64,000 bases of DNA from Bombilactobacillus mellifer (GTDB taxonomy: Bacteria > Bacillota > Bacilli > Lactobacillales > Lactobacillaceae): the NCBI RefSeq assembly GCF_000970795.1, contig NZ_KQ034028.1, forward strand, positions 961,839 through 1,025,838, written 5' to 3'. This document shows, one piece after another, positions 27,792-37,460 of this stretch. Within the stretch, counting starts at the first letter, position 1. Each line of letters starts with the position of its first letter. Below the pieces are notes generated by a model, which was not told where the DNA came from, did no database searches, and worked only from the letters and a program-made list of their open reading frames with translations. Position numbers and translations under genes: made by a program.

Positions 27792-28568
27792 TTAAGCTCT
27801 TTTATTGATTAAACTGAGAGCTTCGTCTGTTGCGCATTTCGTACCTATTATTACAGTTTGTGATTGTAACATATTAACGGGCGATCCGTCAATATTCCGT
27901 ACCATTATTCCATTTTTCATCGCCAGAGCGCGTCCTGCAGCCAAATCCCATGGTTTCAACTTGGAAATATAAAGATTTTGTTGACCACAAACTAAACGCG
28001 ACCAAATAATCCCCGCGCTGCCAAACACTCGTAATCCGCTACTAGCATGAACGATTAATTGATAGTTGGGATCTTGTTGCCATAATAAACGCGTACTAAT
28101 TGTTACTAGCGAATCGACCAAAGGTAAATCAGGAACCGTAGGTAAAGGAGTTTGATTTAAAAAAGTGCCAACTTGTGGACCTCCGTAAATGATTTGATCA
28201 GCCATAACATTTGCAATGGCTCCAAACAAGGGTTCTCCATCCTGATAAACTCCAATCATAATGGCAAATTGGTCATGACATTTAACAAAATTCATGGTCC
28301 CGTCAATCGGATCCACAAAAAAGACTAAACCTTCCACACTAGTAATCAAAGAACTGGTTTTTTCCTCACTGATAATTTTAGCTTCGGGGAATTTAGCTGC
28401 TAAATATTGAACAATATATTGTTCAATTTGTCGATCTCGATCAGTTACTAAGTCATTTCGGTTGGATTTTCGCTGAACTGTATCAAAGTGCTGATCTTGT
28501 CGTAAGCTATCAGCTGCTTTTTGTATAATATATAAAACTTCTTGCTGGATGTTTGATAGATTAGCCAC
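27792..28568 (-). CDS. Inositol monophosphatase family protein
   Basis: 258 residues, Mg-dependent phosphatase of the SuhB/IMPase fold. Metal site motifs are FVDPIDGTMNF and KPWDLAAG, with an upstream EE pair (IISEEKT). Substrates in Firmicutes range from inositol phosphate to 3'-phosphoadenosine nucleotides and sugar phosphates, so specificity is left open. The GTG at 28568 is favoured because AAGGAGG lies ten bases before it; a TTG three codons earlier is only one base from that site. It stands alone between typA and the pdh operon. Confidence 0.88.
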   Translation of the reverse strand: MANLSNIQQEVLYIIQKAADSLRQDQHFDTVQRKSNRNDLVTDRDRQIEQYIVQYLAAKFPEAKIISEEKTSSLITSVEGLVFFVDPIDGTMNFVKCHDQFAIMIGVYQDGEPLFGAIANVMADQIIYGGPQVGTFLNQTPLPTVPDLPLVDSLVTISTRLLWQQDPNYQLIVHASSGLRVFGSAGIIWSRLVCGQQNLYISKLKPWDLAAGRALAMKNGIMVRNIDGSPVNMLQSQTVIIGTKCATDEALSLINKRA

Positions 28569-28654
28569 CTGCCTCAAGCCTCCTTAGTTTCTTAATTTAC
28601 TCTTATCATATCTAAATCCGTTTAATTGTCTAATATTTCATTGAGATCACAAAT

Positions 28655-28693
28655 AAAACAAGAGTTCATCCCACAGATGAACTCTTGTTTTTA
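28655..28693 (-). terminator. pdhABCD terminator
   Basis: Perfect arms AAAACAAGAGTTCATC and GATGAACTCTTGTTTT with a five-base loop. It is the longest perfect terminator stem seen in the window. Confidence 0.93.
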
Positions 28694-28720
28694 ATTTACT
28701 CATTGGAGCTATTGATTCTA

Positions 28721-30142
28721 TTAAATGTGCGTTGGAAAACCCATCGCCATATCAGCAGCTTCTTGAATCGGTTCGCCTAAAGTTGGATGCGGATGAATAG
28801 TCAATGCTACATCTTCCACATTCAGTTGGCAATTAACCAAAATGCTAACTTCTGAAATCAAATCACTGGCATTAGGACCGACAATCTGACCGCCTAAAAC
28901 AGTGCCAGTATTCTTATCAGAAATTAATTTCACAAAACCGTCCATATTATCTAGCGATACTGCCCGTGCATTACCTGCAAATGGAAACTTGGAAATTTTA
29001 ACCTCACGTTTTTGGGCTTTAGCCTCATCAGCCGTCAACCCTACGCTAGCCATTTCGGGATCATTGAAACAAACTGAAGGGATGCCAATATAATCATTGG
29101 CAGTATTTTTCCCTGAAATAGCTCCCGCTGCCGTTTTACCTTGGAAGAACGCTTTATGGGCCAGTGCTGGCCCCGCAGTAATATCACCAACCGCATAAAT
29201 GTTCTTCACAGACGTACGACCTTGTTCATCTACTTTTACTAAACCGCGATCAGTCAACTCAACATCCGTCATTTCGAGACCAAAATTATCCGTATTCGGA
29301 CGCCGACCGACCGAAACCATTACGTAGTCTGCATTAATTGTCGTTTCCTGACCATCCACAGCATAGGTAACATCAACGCTATCACCATTGTCTTGCACAC
29401 TTTTAGCCATTGCTGAGGTTACAATTTTGATGCCCTTCTTTTGCAAATGTTTCTCAATGATGGATACCATATCCCGTTCAAAATTTGGAATGATCTGATC
29501 TGTACCTTCCAAAATAGTTACTTCAGATCCTAAATCCGAAAATGAACCAGCTAATTCACTGCCGATGTAACCGCCGCCGACAATTACTAATTTTTTAGGT
29601 AATTCTTCAATATTTAATAAGCCCGTAGAACTTAATACCCGGCCGCCAAATTTAAAGCCTTTAATTTCCACCGGACGACTTCCTGTAGCTAAAATTAAAT
29701 TTTTAAATTTAATAGTCTGACCGCCGCCATTATCCATAAACTGTCGTGGCCCTGCAGGCATGACTCGTAATTGTTCATTATTGTCTAAAAAGGCTTCGCC
29801 CTTAATAATTTCCACTTTATGCTTTTTTAACAACATTTGTACGCCACTGGTCATACGTTCTACGACATTTTTATTTTTCCAAGCTTGCGTTTTGGCAAAG
29901 TCTAATTCTACATCTTTGGTACTGATGCCATAAACCGTTGCATCTTTAGCTTCCCGGTAACGATGACCTGCTTGAATTAAAGCTTTAGAAGGTACACAGC
30001 CAACGTTTAAACAAACTCCTCCAAAGTATTCCTTTTCAATAATTGTAACTTTTTGTCCTAATTCTGCAGCCCGAATCGCCGCTACATAACCGCCCGGACC
30101 AGCACCAATAATCACTGTATCTTTTTCTTCCACATTGGCCAT
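28721..30142 (-). CDS. pdhD: Dihydrolipoyl dehydrogenase (E3) of pyruvate dehydrogenase
   Basis: 473-residue FAD disulfide oxidoreductase that reoxidises dihydrolipoyl-E2 with NAD. FAD motif GAGPGGYVAA at 13-22, redox pair C44 and C49 in GGVCLNVGC, NAD motif GGGYIGSELA, and the catalytic HPHPTLGE near the C-terminus. Last gene of pdhABCD, 9 bases after pdhC. No lipoyl domain is fused. Confidence 0.97.
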   Translation of the reverse strand: MANVEEKDTVIIGAGPGGYVAAIRAAELGQKVTIIEKEYFGGVCLNVGCVPSKALIQAGHRYREAKDATVYGISTKDVELDFAKTQAWKNKNVVERMTSGVQMLLKKHKVEIIKGEAFLDNNEQLRVMPAGPRQFMDNGGGQTIKFKNLILATGSRPVEIKGFKFGGRVLSSTGLLNIEELPKKLVIVGGGYIGSELAGSFSDLGSEVTILEGTDQIIPNFERDMVSIIEKHLQKKGIKIVTSAMAKSVQDNGDSVDVTYAVDGQETTINADYVMVSVGRRPNTDNFGLEMTDVELTDRGLVKVDEQGRTSVKNIYAVGDITAGPALAHKAFFQGKTAAGAISGKNTANDYIGIPSVCFNDPEMASVGLTADEAKAQKREVKISKFPFAGNARAVSLDNMDGFVKLISDKNTGTVLGGQIVGPNASDLISEVSILVNCQLNVEDVALTIHPHPTLGEPIQEAADMAMGFPTHI

Positions 30143-30151
30143 AATTTTAAT

Positions 30152-31411
30152 TTAACCCTCCATTAATAACATTTCTGGATCATGTAACAATTCATTTAAT
30201 TTATTTAATGCGCGTTGTGCCAAGGCACCGTCAATCAAACGATGATCATAACTCATAGATAATTTCAACATGTTGCCGACTTTAATGGATCCATCTTCAG
30301 CTACATAAGGCTCTTTAGCAATTTTACCCATACCTAAAATGGCAACTTCTGGTTGATTGATGACTGGTGTGAACCAACCGCCGCCAATAGAACCAACATT
30401 ACTAATTGTTATTGATCCACCACGCATGGATTGTGCGCTCAGTTTATTATCGTAAGCAGCTTGCGTATTTTCCGTAATTTCTTTGGCAATTTCAAACATG
30501 CCTTTAGAATCGGCATTCTTAATATTAGGCACATATAATCCATGATCTGTGTTCGTAGCAATACCGATATTGTAGTAATGTTTGTAAATAATTTCGTCGG
30601 TACTACTGTCAATGGATGCATTAAATTCCGGAAATTCTTTTAAGACAGATACTAAAGCCTTTACTAAATATGGTAAAAAGGTAAGTTTAATTCCCTTTTC
30701 AGCAGCCACCGCTTTGTATTTCTTGCGGTTTGCCATTAATGCTGTAACTTCTACTTGATCAAAACTGGTTACATGTGGAGTTGTTTGCTTACTGTTCAGC
30801 ATAGCTTTCGCAATGGCTTTGCGAGTCATGCTCATTTTTTCGCGTGTTTCTTTCTCTGGTTCTTCAGCTTGATAAGCTGGAACCGCCGCTGGTTTACTTG
30901 GTGTGGCATCCGCCGCTTTTGGTGCATTCGTTGTTCCTTGGAAATGTTCAACATCGGCTTTGGTAATTTGTCCATGTTTACCTGTTGGCGTTACCTGACT
31001 CAAATCAACTTTTTGATCACGGGCATATTGCCGTACCGAAGGCATTGCAAGATAATCTTGATTTGCACTTCCAGTTGGAGCAGCGGTTGTAGGGGCAGCA
31101 GTTGTAGTGGTAGGTGCCGCAGATTCTTGAGCAGCAGTTGGGGTGGTAGAAGGCTCATCTGCCGTATCCGGTGAGCCATCATCAATTTCGACTAAAACAT
31201 CGCCGATTTCTACTGTATCTCCTTCTTGAGCTACAATTTTTTTAATAGTTCCGGATACAGGGGAAGGCAATTCAGAAACTGACTTATCATTTTGGATTTC
31301 AACTAAGGAATCATCTTCCTTAATTTGATCTCCTTCTTTTACCAGCCAGCTTGCTACTTCACCTTCTGCCATACCTTCACCTAATTCTGGCAGTTTAAAT
31401 TTGAATGCCAT
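30152..31411 (-). CDS. pdhC: Dihydrolipoyl acetyltransferase (E2) of pyruvate dehydrogenase
   Basis: 419 residues. Single N-terminal lipoyl domain with lipoyl-Lys 43 (NDKSVSE), a Thr/Ala/Pro-rich flexible linker (about 80-115), peripheral subunit-binding domain near 122-157, then the catalytic acetyltransferase domain with DHRLIDGA. It forms the core that transfers acetyl groups to CoA. One lipoyl domain, against two in some LAB E2 proteins, makes it a short version. Confidence 0.97.
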   Translation of the reverse strand: MAFKFKLPELGEGMAEGEVASWLVKEGDQIKEDDSLVEIQNDKSVSELPSPVSGTIKKIVAQEGDTVEIGDVLVEIDDGSPDTADEPSTTPTAAQESAAPTTTTAAPTTAAPTGSANQDYLAMPSVRQYARDQKVDLSQVTPTGKHGQITKADVEHFQGTTNAPKAADATPSKPAAVPAYQAEEPEKETREKMSMTRKAIAKAMLNSKQTTPHVTSFDQVEVTALMANRKKYKAVAAEKGIKLTFLPYLVKALVSVLKEFPEFNASIDSSTDEIIYKHYYNIGIATNTDHGLYVPNIKNADSKGMFEIAKEITENTQAAYDNKLSAQSMRGGSITISNVGSIGGGWFTPVINQPEVAILGMGKIAKEPYVAEDGSIKVGNMLKLSMSYDHRLIDGALAQRALNKLNELLHDPEMLLMEG

Positions 31412-31433
31412 GCTTTTTCTTCCCTTCAGTTAT

Positions 31434-32411
31434 TTAGTAATTAATAATTTCTTTTACTTTGTCAATAATTGCTTGTTTACGTGGAATCCATACTTCTTCA
31501 GCTAAAGCAAATGGATAGATTGTATTAGGGGCGGCTACCCGACCAATAGGTGCATCTAAAGACATAATCGCTTTTTCGCCAATTTCAGAAGCTACTTGAG
31601 CTCCGACGCCAGCCATTTTTTGTGCTTCTTGTACAATAACAACTTTATGTGTCTTGGCAATGGATTGAAAAATAGTGGCTGTATCAATCGGAGAAACTGT
31701 ACAAAGATCAATTACTTCACAGGAAATATTCTCTTTACTCAGATCTTCTGCAGCGTGTTGCGCCTCTTGAACCTGAGCTCCATAAGCTACAATCGTGATA
31801 TCATTCCCTGCTTGTACTACTTTGGCTTGATCCAACGGCACTGTATATTTTTCATCGGGGATATCGGCCTTCATTGACCGATAGAGTTTGAGATTTTCTA
31901 AAAAGAGCACCGGATCATTATTTTCAATTGATGAAATTAATAAACCTTTAGCATCGTAAGGATTGCTAGGCATAACAACCCGTAAACCAGGTACACCTGT
32001 AAAGAAGTTTTCCAAATTGTCGGAGTGCATTTCGGCGGTATGAGTGCCACCACCATAAGGGCTGCGAATAGTAATCGGACTGTGTTTTTTATTATTAAAT
32101 CTAAACCGCATGCGGGCCATTTGACCAGCAATTGAATCCACGGCTTCAAAAGTAAAACCACTAAATTGAATTTCAGGAATCGGACGCCAGTCAGTTAAAC
32201 CTAGTCCAATAGCCAAGCCCATAATACCTGATTCTGCTAAGGGAGTATCAAAAACGCGATCCTCACCGTATTTTTCTTGTAACCCTTGTGTGGTCCGAAA
32301 GACGCCTCCATTTTTTCCGACATCTTCGCCAAATATTAAAGTTTTAGGATCTTCTTTTAACATGATGTCTAAAGCATCAGTAATTGCTTGAATATAAGAT
32401 TTTTTAGTCAT
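31434..32411 (-). CDS. pdhB: Pyruvate dehydrogenase E1 beta subunit
   Basis: 325 residues from the ATG at 32411 ([10 protein letters not shown]), with AAAGGAG before it; the longer reading runs back into pdhA. Carries the [15 protein letters not shown] and RSPYGGG segments of transketolase-like E1 beta. With PdhA it decarboxylates pyruvate using thiamine diphosphate and acetylates E2. Confidence 0.97.
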   Translation of the reverse strand: MTKKSYIQAITDALDIMLKEDPKTLIFGEDVGKNGGVFRTTQGLQEKYGEDRVFDTPLAESGIMGLAIGLGLTDWRPIPEIQFSGFTFEAVDSIAGQMARMRFRFNNKKHSPITIRSPYGGGTHTAEMHSDNLENFFTGVPGLRVVMPSNPYDAKGLLISSIENNDPVLFLENLKLYRSMKADIPDEKYTVPLDQAKVVQAGNDITIVAYGAQVQEAQHAAEDLSKENISCEVIDLCTVSPIDTATIFQSIAKTHKVVIVQEAQKMAGVGAQVASEIGEKAIMSLDAPIGRVAAPNTIYPFALAEEVWIPRKQAIIDKVKEIINY

Positions 32412-32412
32412 G

Positions 32413-33513
32413 TTATTTCGACTCCTTTTCTTCAAATTTAGCAATTTCATCTTGCAATTCTGGGGTTGGCACTTCAAAGGTGCGCTTCAACATGTCGGAA
32501 ACTTTTTCTGGTTCAGTTTGATCGGCTTCTTTTATAGCTTCTTTGCAAGCATCTTTGGTTTCCTTGACCAAAGCCTCTTCTTGTTCGTCCGACCATAATT
32601 TTTTATTGGTTAAAATTTGACGCAACCGAATTAACGGATCACGATCCAGCCACGGTTGTTGTTCTTCTTTAGTCCGATAACGACTAGGATCATCACCCGC
32701 TGAAGAATGAGCACCATAACGATCGGTCAAAGTTTCAATCATTACAGGACCATTGCCAGCAATAATATAATCACGCGCAGCCTTAGCCACACTATAGCAA
32801 GCTACAATGTCCATTCCATCGACTTGGACACTAGGGATGCCACAAGCTACGGCCTTTTGTGCTAGAGAAGGCGCTGCCGTTTGTTTCGAACGAGGGGTCG
32901 AAATGGCATAATTATTATCTTGAACAATAAAAAGGGCCGGCACTTGGTAAGCTCCTGCAAAATTCATTCCTTCATAGGAATCACCTTGTGAAGTACCGCC
33001 GTCACCCGTATAACTAAAAGCAATTGCATTTTCACCGTTTTTCTTTAATCCTAAAGCTACACCGGCAGTTTCCACGTAAGCGGCACCGATAATAATTTGA
33101 GGCATCAAAGAACGACCAGCGAATTCATTCCCCTTGACATGACCACGGGACCACAGGTATGCTTGAGTAATTGTTGCTCCATGTTGAATCAACTGTGGAA
33201 TATCACGGTAGGCCGGCAATAAATAATCTTGCTTTTCCATTGCCAATACCGTTCCCATTTCAGAAGCTTCTTCACCTGCTGTAGGAGCATAAAAACCCAT
33301 CCGACCTTGTCGGGAAAAGTTCATTGTTTGCTCATGTAATGCTCGTTCCCAAACCATTTTTTTCATGAATTCAAGCAATTGTTCATCACTAAAGGTGTCA
33401 AAAATGTCTTGATTGACAATTTCGGCATGTTCGTTAATTACTTGAATTGGTTTTGGGATATCCGACAGATTTTTCTTGATTTTTGAAAAATCAACAATCG
33501 ATTTCTTAGCCAT
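32413..33513 (-). CDS. pdhA: Pyruvate dehydrogenase E1 alpha subunit
   Basis: 366 residues from the ATG at 33513 (MAKKSIVDF), with GAAAGGA nine bases upstream. The ThDP motif starts at GDGGTSQGD and continues to VQDNNYAIS. It is the branched-chain-like E1 alpha type of Gram-positive PDH ([11 protein letters not shown]), different from the AcoA type at 49-50 kb. First gene of pdhABCD; pdhB starts after one base. Confidence 0.96.
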   Translation of the reverse strand: MAKKSIVDFSKIKKNLSDIPKPIQVINEHAEIVNQDIFDTFSDEQLLEFMKKMVWERALHEQTMNFSRQGRMGFYAPTAGEEASEMGTVLAMEKQDYLLPAYRDIPQLIQHGATITQAYLWSRGHVKGNEFAGRSLMPQIIIGAAYVETAGVALGLKKNGENAIAFSYTGDGGTSQGDSYEGMNFAGAYQVPALFIVQDNNYAISTPRSKQTAAPSLAQKAVACGIPSVQVDGMDIVACYSVAKAARDYIIAGNGPVMIETLTDRYGAHSSAGDDPSRYRTKEEQQPWLDRDPLIRLRQILTNKKLWSDEQEEALVKETKDACKEAIKEADQTEPEKVSDMLKRTFEVPTPELQDEIAKFEEKESK

Positions 33514-33568
33514 TTCTATCATTCCTTTCACAAAGATCCCCTCGTTCTTGCAAGGGTTTCCAATTCAT

Positions 33569-33596
33569 AGTCTAGCATGTTTTCAAATTAATACAA
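33569..33596 (-). promoter_or_regulatory. pdhABCD promoter
   Basis: Minus-strand TTGTAT (33596-33591), 16 bases, TAGACT (33574-33569). A start near 33562 gives a leader of about 50 bases. Confidence 0.5.
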
Positions 33597-33661
33597 GCGA
33601 TAAATCGAAGAGATATTGTGAATATATTTGCAATCTTTTATGATTAATTTCCACTTATAGA

Positions 33662-33691
33662 TTGACACGCTTATGTTTCTTTGATTACGAT
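33662..33691 (+). promoter_or_regulatory. def promoter
   Basis: TTGACA (33662-33667), 18 bases, TACGAT (33686-33691). It is divergent from the pdh promoter in the same 223-base gap. Confidence 0.55.
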
Positions 33692-33736
33692 AATTGCAGA
33701 AGTTTTAATTTTAGATATTAAGAAGGATTTTATAAC

Positions 33737-34300
33737 ATGTATTTGATGAAAGATATTACCCGTGATGGTAATCCTGTTTTAAGAAAAACCGCCCAAGATG
33801 TTACTTTTCCTCTAAGCACGGCTGATCGCCAGCTGGCTCATGATATGATGGAGTATCTTATAAATAGCCAAAATCCAGATTTTGCCCAAAAACACCAATT
33901 GCGTGCCGGTGTGGGTTTGGCTGCTCCTCAGGTAGGTATTAGTAAACAAATGGCGGCAGTTTTAGTGCCGGGCCCGGAAGATGACCCCAAAAATTATGAA
34001 CTACAAATTATTTTGATTAATCCCGTCATTATCTCCAACTCCATTCAACAAGCCCAATTAGCTGAGGGTGAAGGTTGTTTATCTGTAGATAAAGATGTCC
34101 CCGGCTATGTACCCCGCAGTGCCCGCATTACTATCCGGTATCAAGATATGGAGGGACAAACCCAGCGGCTACGGGTTAAAAATTATCCTGCTATCGTGTG
34201 TCAACACGAAATTGATCATTTGCATGGACATTTATTTTATGATCATATCAATTTAAAAGATCCCTTTGCGATGGATCCAAACACTATCATTATTTCCTAA
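33737..34300 (+). CDS. def: Peptide deformylase
   Basis: 187-residue metalloenzyme that removes the formyl group from nascent proteins. All three motifs are present: [10 protein letters not shown] (I), EGCLSV with the metal Cys (II) and QHEIDHLHG with the two metal His and catalytic Glu (III). Length and the insertions before motif II indicate the type II form of Gram-positives. AAGGA lies upstream; monocistronic. Confidence 0.97.
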   Translation: MYLMKDITRDGNPVLRKTAQDVTFPLSTADRQLAHDMMEYLINSQNPDFAQKHQLRAGVGLAAPQVGISKQMAAVLVPGPEDDPKNYELQIILINPVIISNSIQQAQLAEGEGCLSVDKDVPGYVPRSARITIRYQDMEGQTQRLRVKNYPAIVCQHEIDHLHGHLFYDHINLKDPFAMDPNTIIIS

Positions 34301-34355
34301 AATTAAAACCTAACTGTGTTCGTACTTTCAAACTTTTATGTAATCTAACTCATAT

Positions 34356-34383
34356 AGAATGGGATATTTTCCCGTTCTTTTTT
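34356..34383 (+). terminator. def terminator
   Basis: AGAATGGGA-TATT-TTCCCGTTCT followed by six Ts, with one T-G wobble. Confidence 0.85.
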
Positions 34384-34504
34384 GTTTCTATACTTTAAAA
34401 GCTGAATGTGATACCATCTATTTAACTGTTGATTTACGTCAACCTACTCACTTACAAAATAAAAAAGAAATTAATTTATTAATTCAATAAAGGAGAAGAT
34501 TATT

Positions 34505-34726
34505 TTGATTTATAAAGTTTTATATCAACCGACTAGTATACAAAATCCCCGCCGTGAAACCACCGAAACTTTGTATACTCAAGCTGATTCCGCTATCGAA
34601 GTGCGAGCTGCTTTAGAAAACCAAACCGATTATAACGTGGAATCTGTGGAAGAATTAACCGGTAACTATTTAGAATATGAGCGTAAAAGTCCTAATTTTA
34701 AAATTACGGACTTAACGGAGTTATAA
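34505..34726 (+). CDS. rpoY: RNA polymerase epsilon subunit RpoY
   Basis: 73 residues, DUF1447/RpoY family ([18 protein letters not shown]), a small accessory subunit of Firmicutes RNA polymerase. It starts with TTG behind AAAGGAG. Five bases separate it from rnjA, an order conserved across Bacilli, which is the best support for both calls. Confidence 0.95.
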   Translation: MIYKVLYQPTSIQNPRRETTETLYTQADSAIEVRAALENQTDYNVESVEELTGNYLEYERKSPNFKITDLTEL

Positions 34727-34731
34727 AAGCG

Positions 34732-36420
34732 ATGACTTTAAATATTAAAGATGAAGAAGTCGCAGTTTTTGCGATTGGTGGTTTAGGCGAAATCGGCAAA
34801 AACATGTATGTGATACAATATCAAGATGAATTAGTAATTGTCGATGCAGGAATTAAATTTCCGGAAGACGATCTCTTAGGTATTGATTATGTTATTTCTG
34901 ATTATCAATATTTGATTGATAATCAGGAGAAAATTAAAGGTCTATTTATCACGCATGGACACGAGGATCATATTGGCGGTATTCCCTATCTTTTACAAAA
35001 ATTACCGCAAATTCCTATCTATGCTGGTCCTTTGGCTACAGCGTTAATAAAGGGTAAACTAGAAGAACATGGTTTATTAAACACCACTAAACTTCATGTC
35101 TTACATGAAGAAGACTTCGTAAAGTTTAAAAATTTGAGTGTAGAATTTTTCCGGACTACGCATTCTATTCCTGATACTTTAGGGATTGCCGTGCATACGC
35201 CACAAGGTACAATTATCCAAACGGGCGATTATAAGTTCGACTTAACTCCAGTCGGTAATCAGCCGGCTCCTAATTTACAAAAAATGGCTAAATTAGGATC
35301 TGAAGGTGTTTTGTTATTATTATCCGATAGTACCAATGCGGAAATACCAACATTTTCCAAATCGGAACGTTTTGTAGGTAATACCATTCATCATATTGTG
35401 GAACGAATTGAAGGACGAATTATCTTTGCCACTTTTGCCTCTAATCTTTATCGTGTCTCCCAAGCGGTGGACGCAGCTATGCAAAATGGTCGCAAAGTTG
35501 CAGTTTTTGGACGCAGCATGGAACAGGCCATTGTTAATGGTCGTGAGTTAGGTTATTTAGACATTCCTGATAGTGAAATGCTGGATGCTTCTGAAATTAA
35601 TAAGTTACCTGCCAATAAGGTATTGTTGTTGTGTACGGGATCTCAGGGTGAACCGATGGCTGCTTTAAGTCGTATTGCTAATGGTACTCATCGTCAGATT
35701 GCTATTCAGCCGGGCGATACTGTTATTTTTTCTTCTAATCCCATCCCCGGCAATACCACGAGTGTGAATCATTTGATCAATGAACTCGAAGAAGCCGGAG
35801 CCAACGTGATTCACGGTAAAATTAATAATATTCATGCTTCCGGTCATGGTGGTCAAGAAGAACAAAAATTAATGTTGCGTTTGATCCAACCTAAATTCTT
35901 TATGCCGATTCATGGTGAATATCGCATGTTGAAAATTCACACCGAATTAGCACAATTATGTGGCATTCCCAAAGAAAATACATTCATTTTTGATAATGGC
36001 GATGTTTTGGCCTTAACTAAAGATACAGCTCGGTTTGCAGGGCATGTGAATGCCAGTGACGTCTATGTTGATGGAAACGGAATTGGTGATATTGGTAATG
36101 TAGTCATCCATGATCGGCAAATGTTATCGGAAGAAGGATTAGTCGTTGTCGTCGCTACTGTAGACTATCAGAAAAAATTAGTTTTATCAGGACCGGACAT
36201 CTTGTCACGAGGATTTGTTTATATGCGTGAATCTGGAACTTTAATTAATCAAGCTCAAAAAAAGGTCTTTCATACATTGAAAACTAACCTCGAAAATGAG
36301 AATAAATATACAGAAGCACAATTAAAACGTAATATTATCGATACTTTACAAGATTTTCTTTATCACAAAACGGAACGTCATCCCATGATCTTGCCAATGC
36401 TTATTTCTACACAAGTATAA
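34732..36420 (+). CDS. rnjA: Ribonuclease J1
   Basis: 562 residues, metallo-beta-lactamase/beta-CASP nuclease with 5'-3' exo and endo activity in RNA turnover. Zinc motif HGHEDH at 75-80 is intact, as are [22 protein letters not shown] and PIHGEYR. These are exactly the positions where the RNase J2 copy at 15.8-17.4 kb has lost ligands. It is cotranscribed with rpoY. Confidence 0.96.
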   Translation: MTLNIKDEEVAVFAIGGLGEIGKNMYVIQYQDELVIVDAGIKFPEDDLLGIDYVISDYQYLIDNQEKIKGLFITHGHEDHIGGIPYLLQKLPQIPIYAGPLATALIKGKLEEHGLLNTTKLHVLHEEDFVKFKNLSVEFFRTTHSIPDTLGIAVHTPQGTIIQTGDYKFDLTPVGNQPAPNLQKMAKLGSEGVLLLLSDSTNAEIPTFSKSERFVGNTIHHIVERIEGRIIFATFASNLYRVSQAVDAAMQNGRKVAVFGRSMEQAIVNGRELGYLDIPDSEMLDASEINKLPANKVLLLCTGSQGEPMAALSRIANGTHRQIAIQPGDTVIFSSNPIPGNTTSVNHLINELEEAGANVIHGKINNIHASGHGGQEEQKLMLRLIQPKFFMPIHGEYRMLKIHTELAQLCGIPKENTFIFDNGDVLALTKDTARFAGHVNASDVYVDGNGIGDIGNVVIHDRQMLSEEGLVVVVATVDYQKKLVLSGPDILSRGFVYMRESGTLINQAQKKVFHTLKTNLENENKYTEAQLKRNIIDTLQDFLYHKTERHPMILPMLISTQV

Positions 36421-36432
36421 TTTTATTGAACT

Positions 36433-36478
36433 AAAAAGTGGTCATCCGCTTGCTTTTGGATAACCACTTTTATTTTTT
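36433..36478 (+). terminator. rnjA terminator
   Basis: AAAAGTGGTCATCC and GGATAACCACTTTT arms pair with one mismatch, then a T-rich run, ending just before the ribosome site of the next gene. Confidence 0.85.
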
Positions 36479-36491
36479 GCTGGAGTTTTTT

Positions 36492-37460
36492 ATGTTGAAA
36501 TCGGCCCTACAAATTATTGCTAATCCTGCTGCGGCTAGTGGTCGCAGTCAAAAAACCATACGTCAAATTCAAAAATATTTGAAACAGCATCATTATGCGT
36601 ATCACTTACATTTAACTTCACCCCAAGGCGCCCAAGCATTGACGCGAAAGATTATTAATGCAGGTACCAGTACCGACACATCATCCAAAATTATTATTGT
36701 AGGTGGTGATGGTACTCTTAATCAGGCGTTAAACGGCCTGCGGCAATCCCTGAATCCAAGCTTACCTTTAGGCTATCTGCCCGCCGGTTCAGGAAATGAT
36801 TTTGCTAATGCCTTAGGATTAAAGCGTTACAAAATAACTCAATTGCTGGAAGAAATGATTCAAGTTTCCACACCTGTATGGTTAAATTTGGGCCATGTGA
36901 CAGGACTGGCTCAATCCAAGTTTTTTATTAATAACTTCGGCATGGGATTAGACGCTCAGATCATCAAAGGAGTAACCCAGTCTTCTGTCAAAACCGTTTT
37001 CAATCATTTACATTTAAGTAAACTTATCTACTTATCTCAAGTCTATTTTGCTTTAAAACAACCGCGTTTTCGAGTAGAGCTAAGTTTTGCCGACCAACAA
37101 AAACATTTTGAAAACATTTTTTTGTGTATGGTTGCTAATCAACCTTACATTGGCGGTGGTGTGCGTCTAGTACCTCCTGAAAGCATTCAGGCACGCAGTT
37201 TACGAATTGTGATTGCAGACCAATTACCTTTTACGGAATTAATTAAAATTATTATCAAGATTTTTACCGATGGTTCCCATTTGGCTAGTCCATTTGTACA
37301 TACTTATGAACTTCATGATTTCAGTGTCCATGCCGTTCCCGCACAAATTGCCCAAATGGATGGTGAACTAATAATCCCACCACAAGAAAAGTTGAACTTT
37401 ACCAGTACCCCCCAAGCTTTTTGGCTCCCTAAGACTTATCTAAAAAGTCTGCCGGACTAA
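36492..37460 (+). CDS. Diacylglycerol kinase / YegS-type lipid kinase family protein
   Basis: 322 residues from the ATG at 36492, which has TGGAG upstream; an earlier in-frame start lies inside the rnjA terminator. N-terminal kinase domain with NPAAASGRS and the phosphate-binding GGDGTLNQALNG, followed by PAGSGNDFAN. Family members phosphorylate diacylglycerol or related lipids at the membrane. It could be DgkB, but lipid specificity cannot be read here. Its 3' end overlaps the convergent recD2 by 32 bases. Confidence 0.85.
   Translation: MLKSALQIIANPAAASGRSQKTIRQIQKYLKQHHYAYHLHLTSPQGAQALTRKIINAGTSTDTSSKIIIVGGDGTLNQALNGLRQSLNPSLPLGYLPAGSGNDFANALGLKRYKITQLLEEMIQVSTPVWLNLGHVTGLAQSKFFINNFGMGLDAQIIKGVTQSSVKTVFNHLHLSKLIYLSQVYFALKQPRFRVELSFADQQKHFENIFLCMVANQPYIGGGVRLVPPESIQARSLRIVIADQLPFTELIKIIIKIFTDGSHLASPFVHTYELHDFSVHAVPAQIAQMDGELIIPPQEKLNFTSTPQAFWLPKTYLKSLPD

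Noticed and set aside
30755-31174. 139-codon plus-strand open frame opposite pdhC, rich in Cys, Trp and Arg
   Set aside because: It is the antisense of the Ala/Thr/Pro linker of E2, and its composition is a by-product of that repeat-like region.
33586-33601. Possible cre site near the pdhABCD promoter
   Set aside because: ATACAAGCGATAAAT has two mismatches at defined positions, including the conserved G, so it was not counted.
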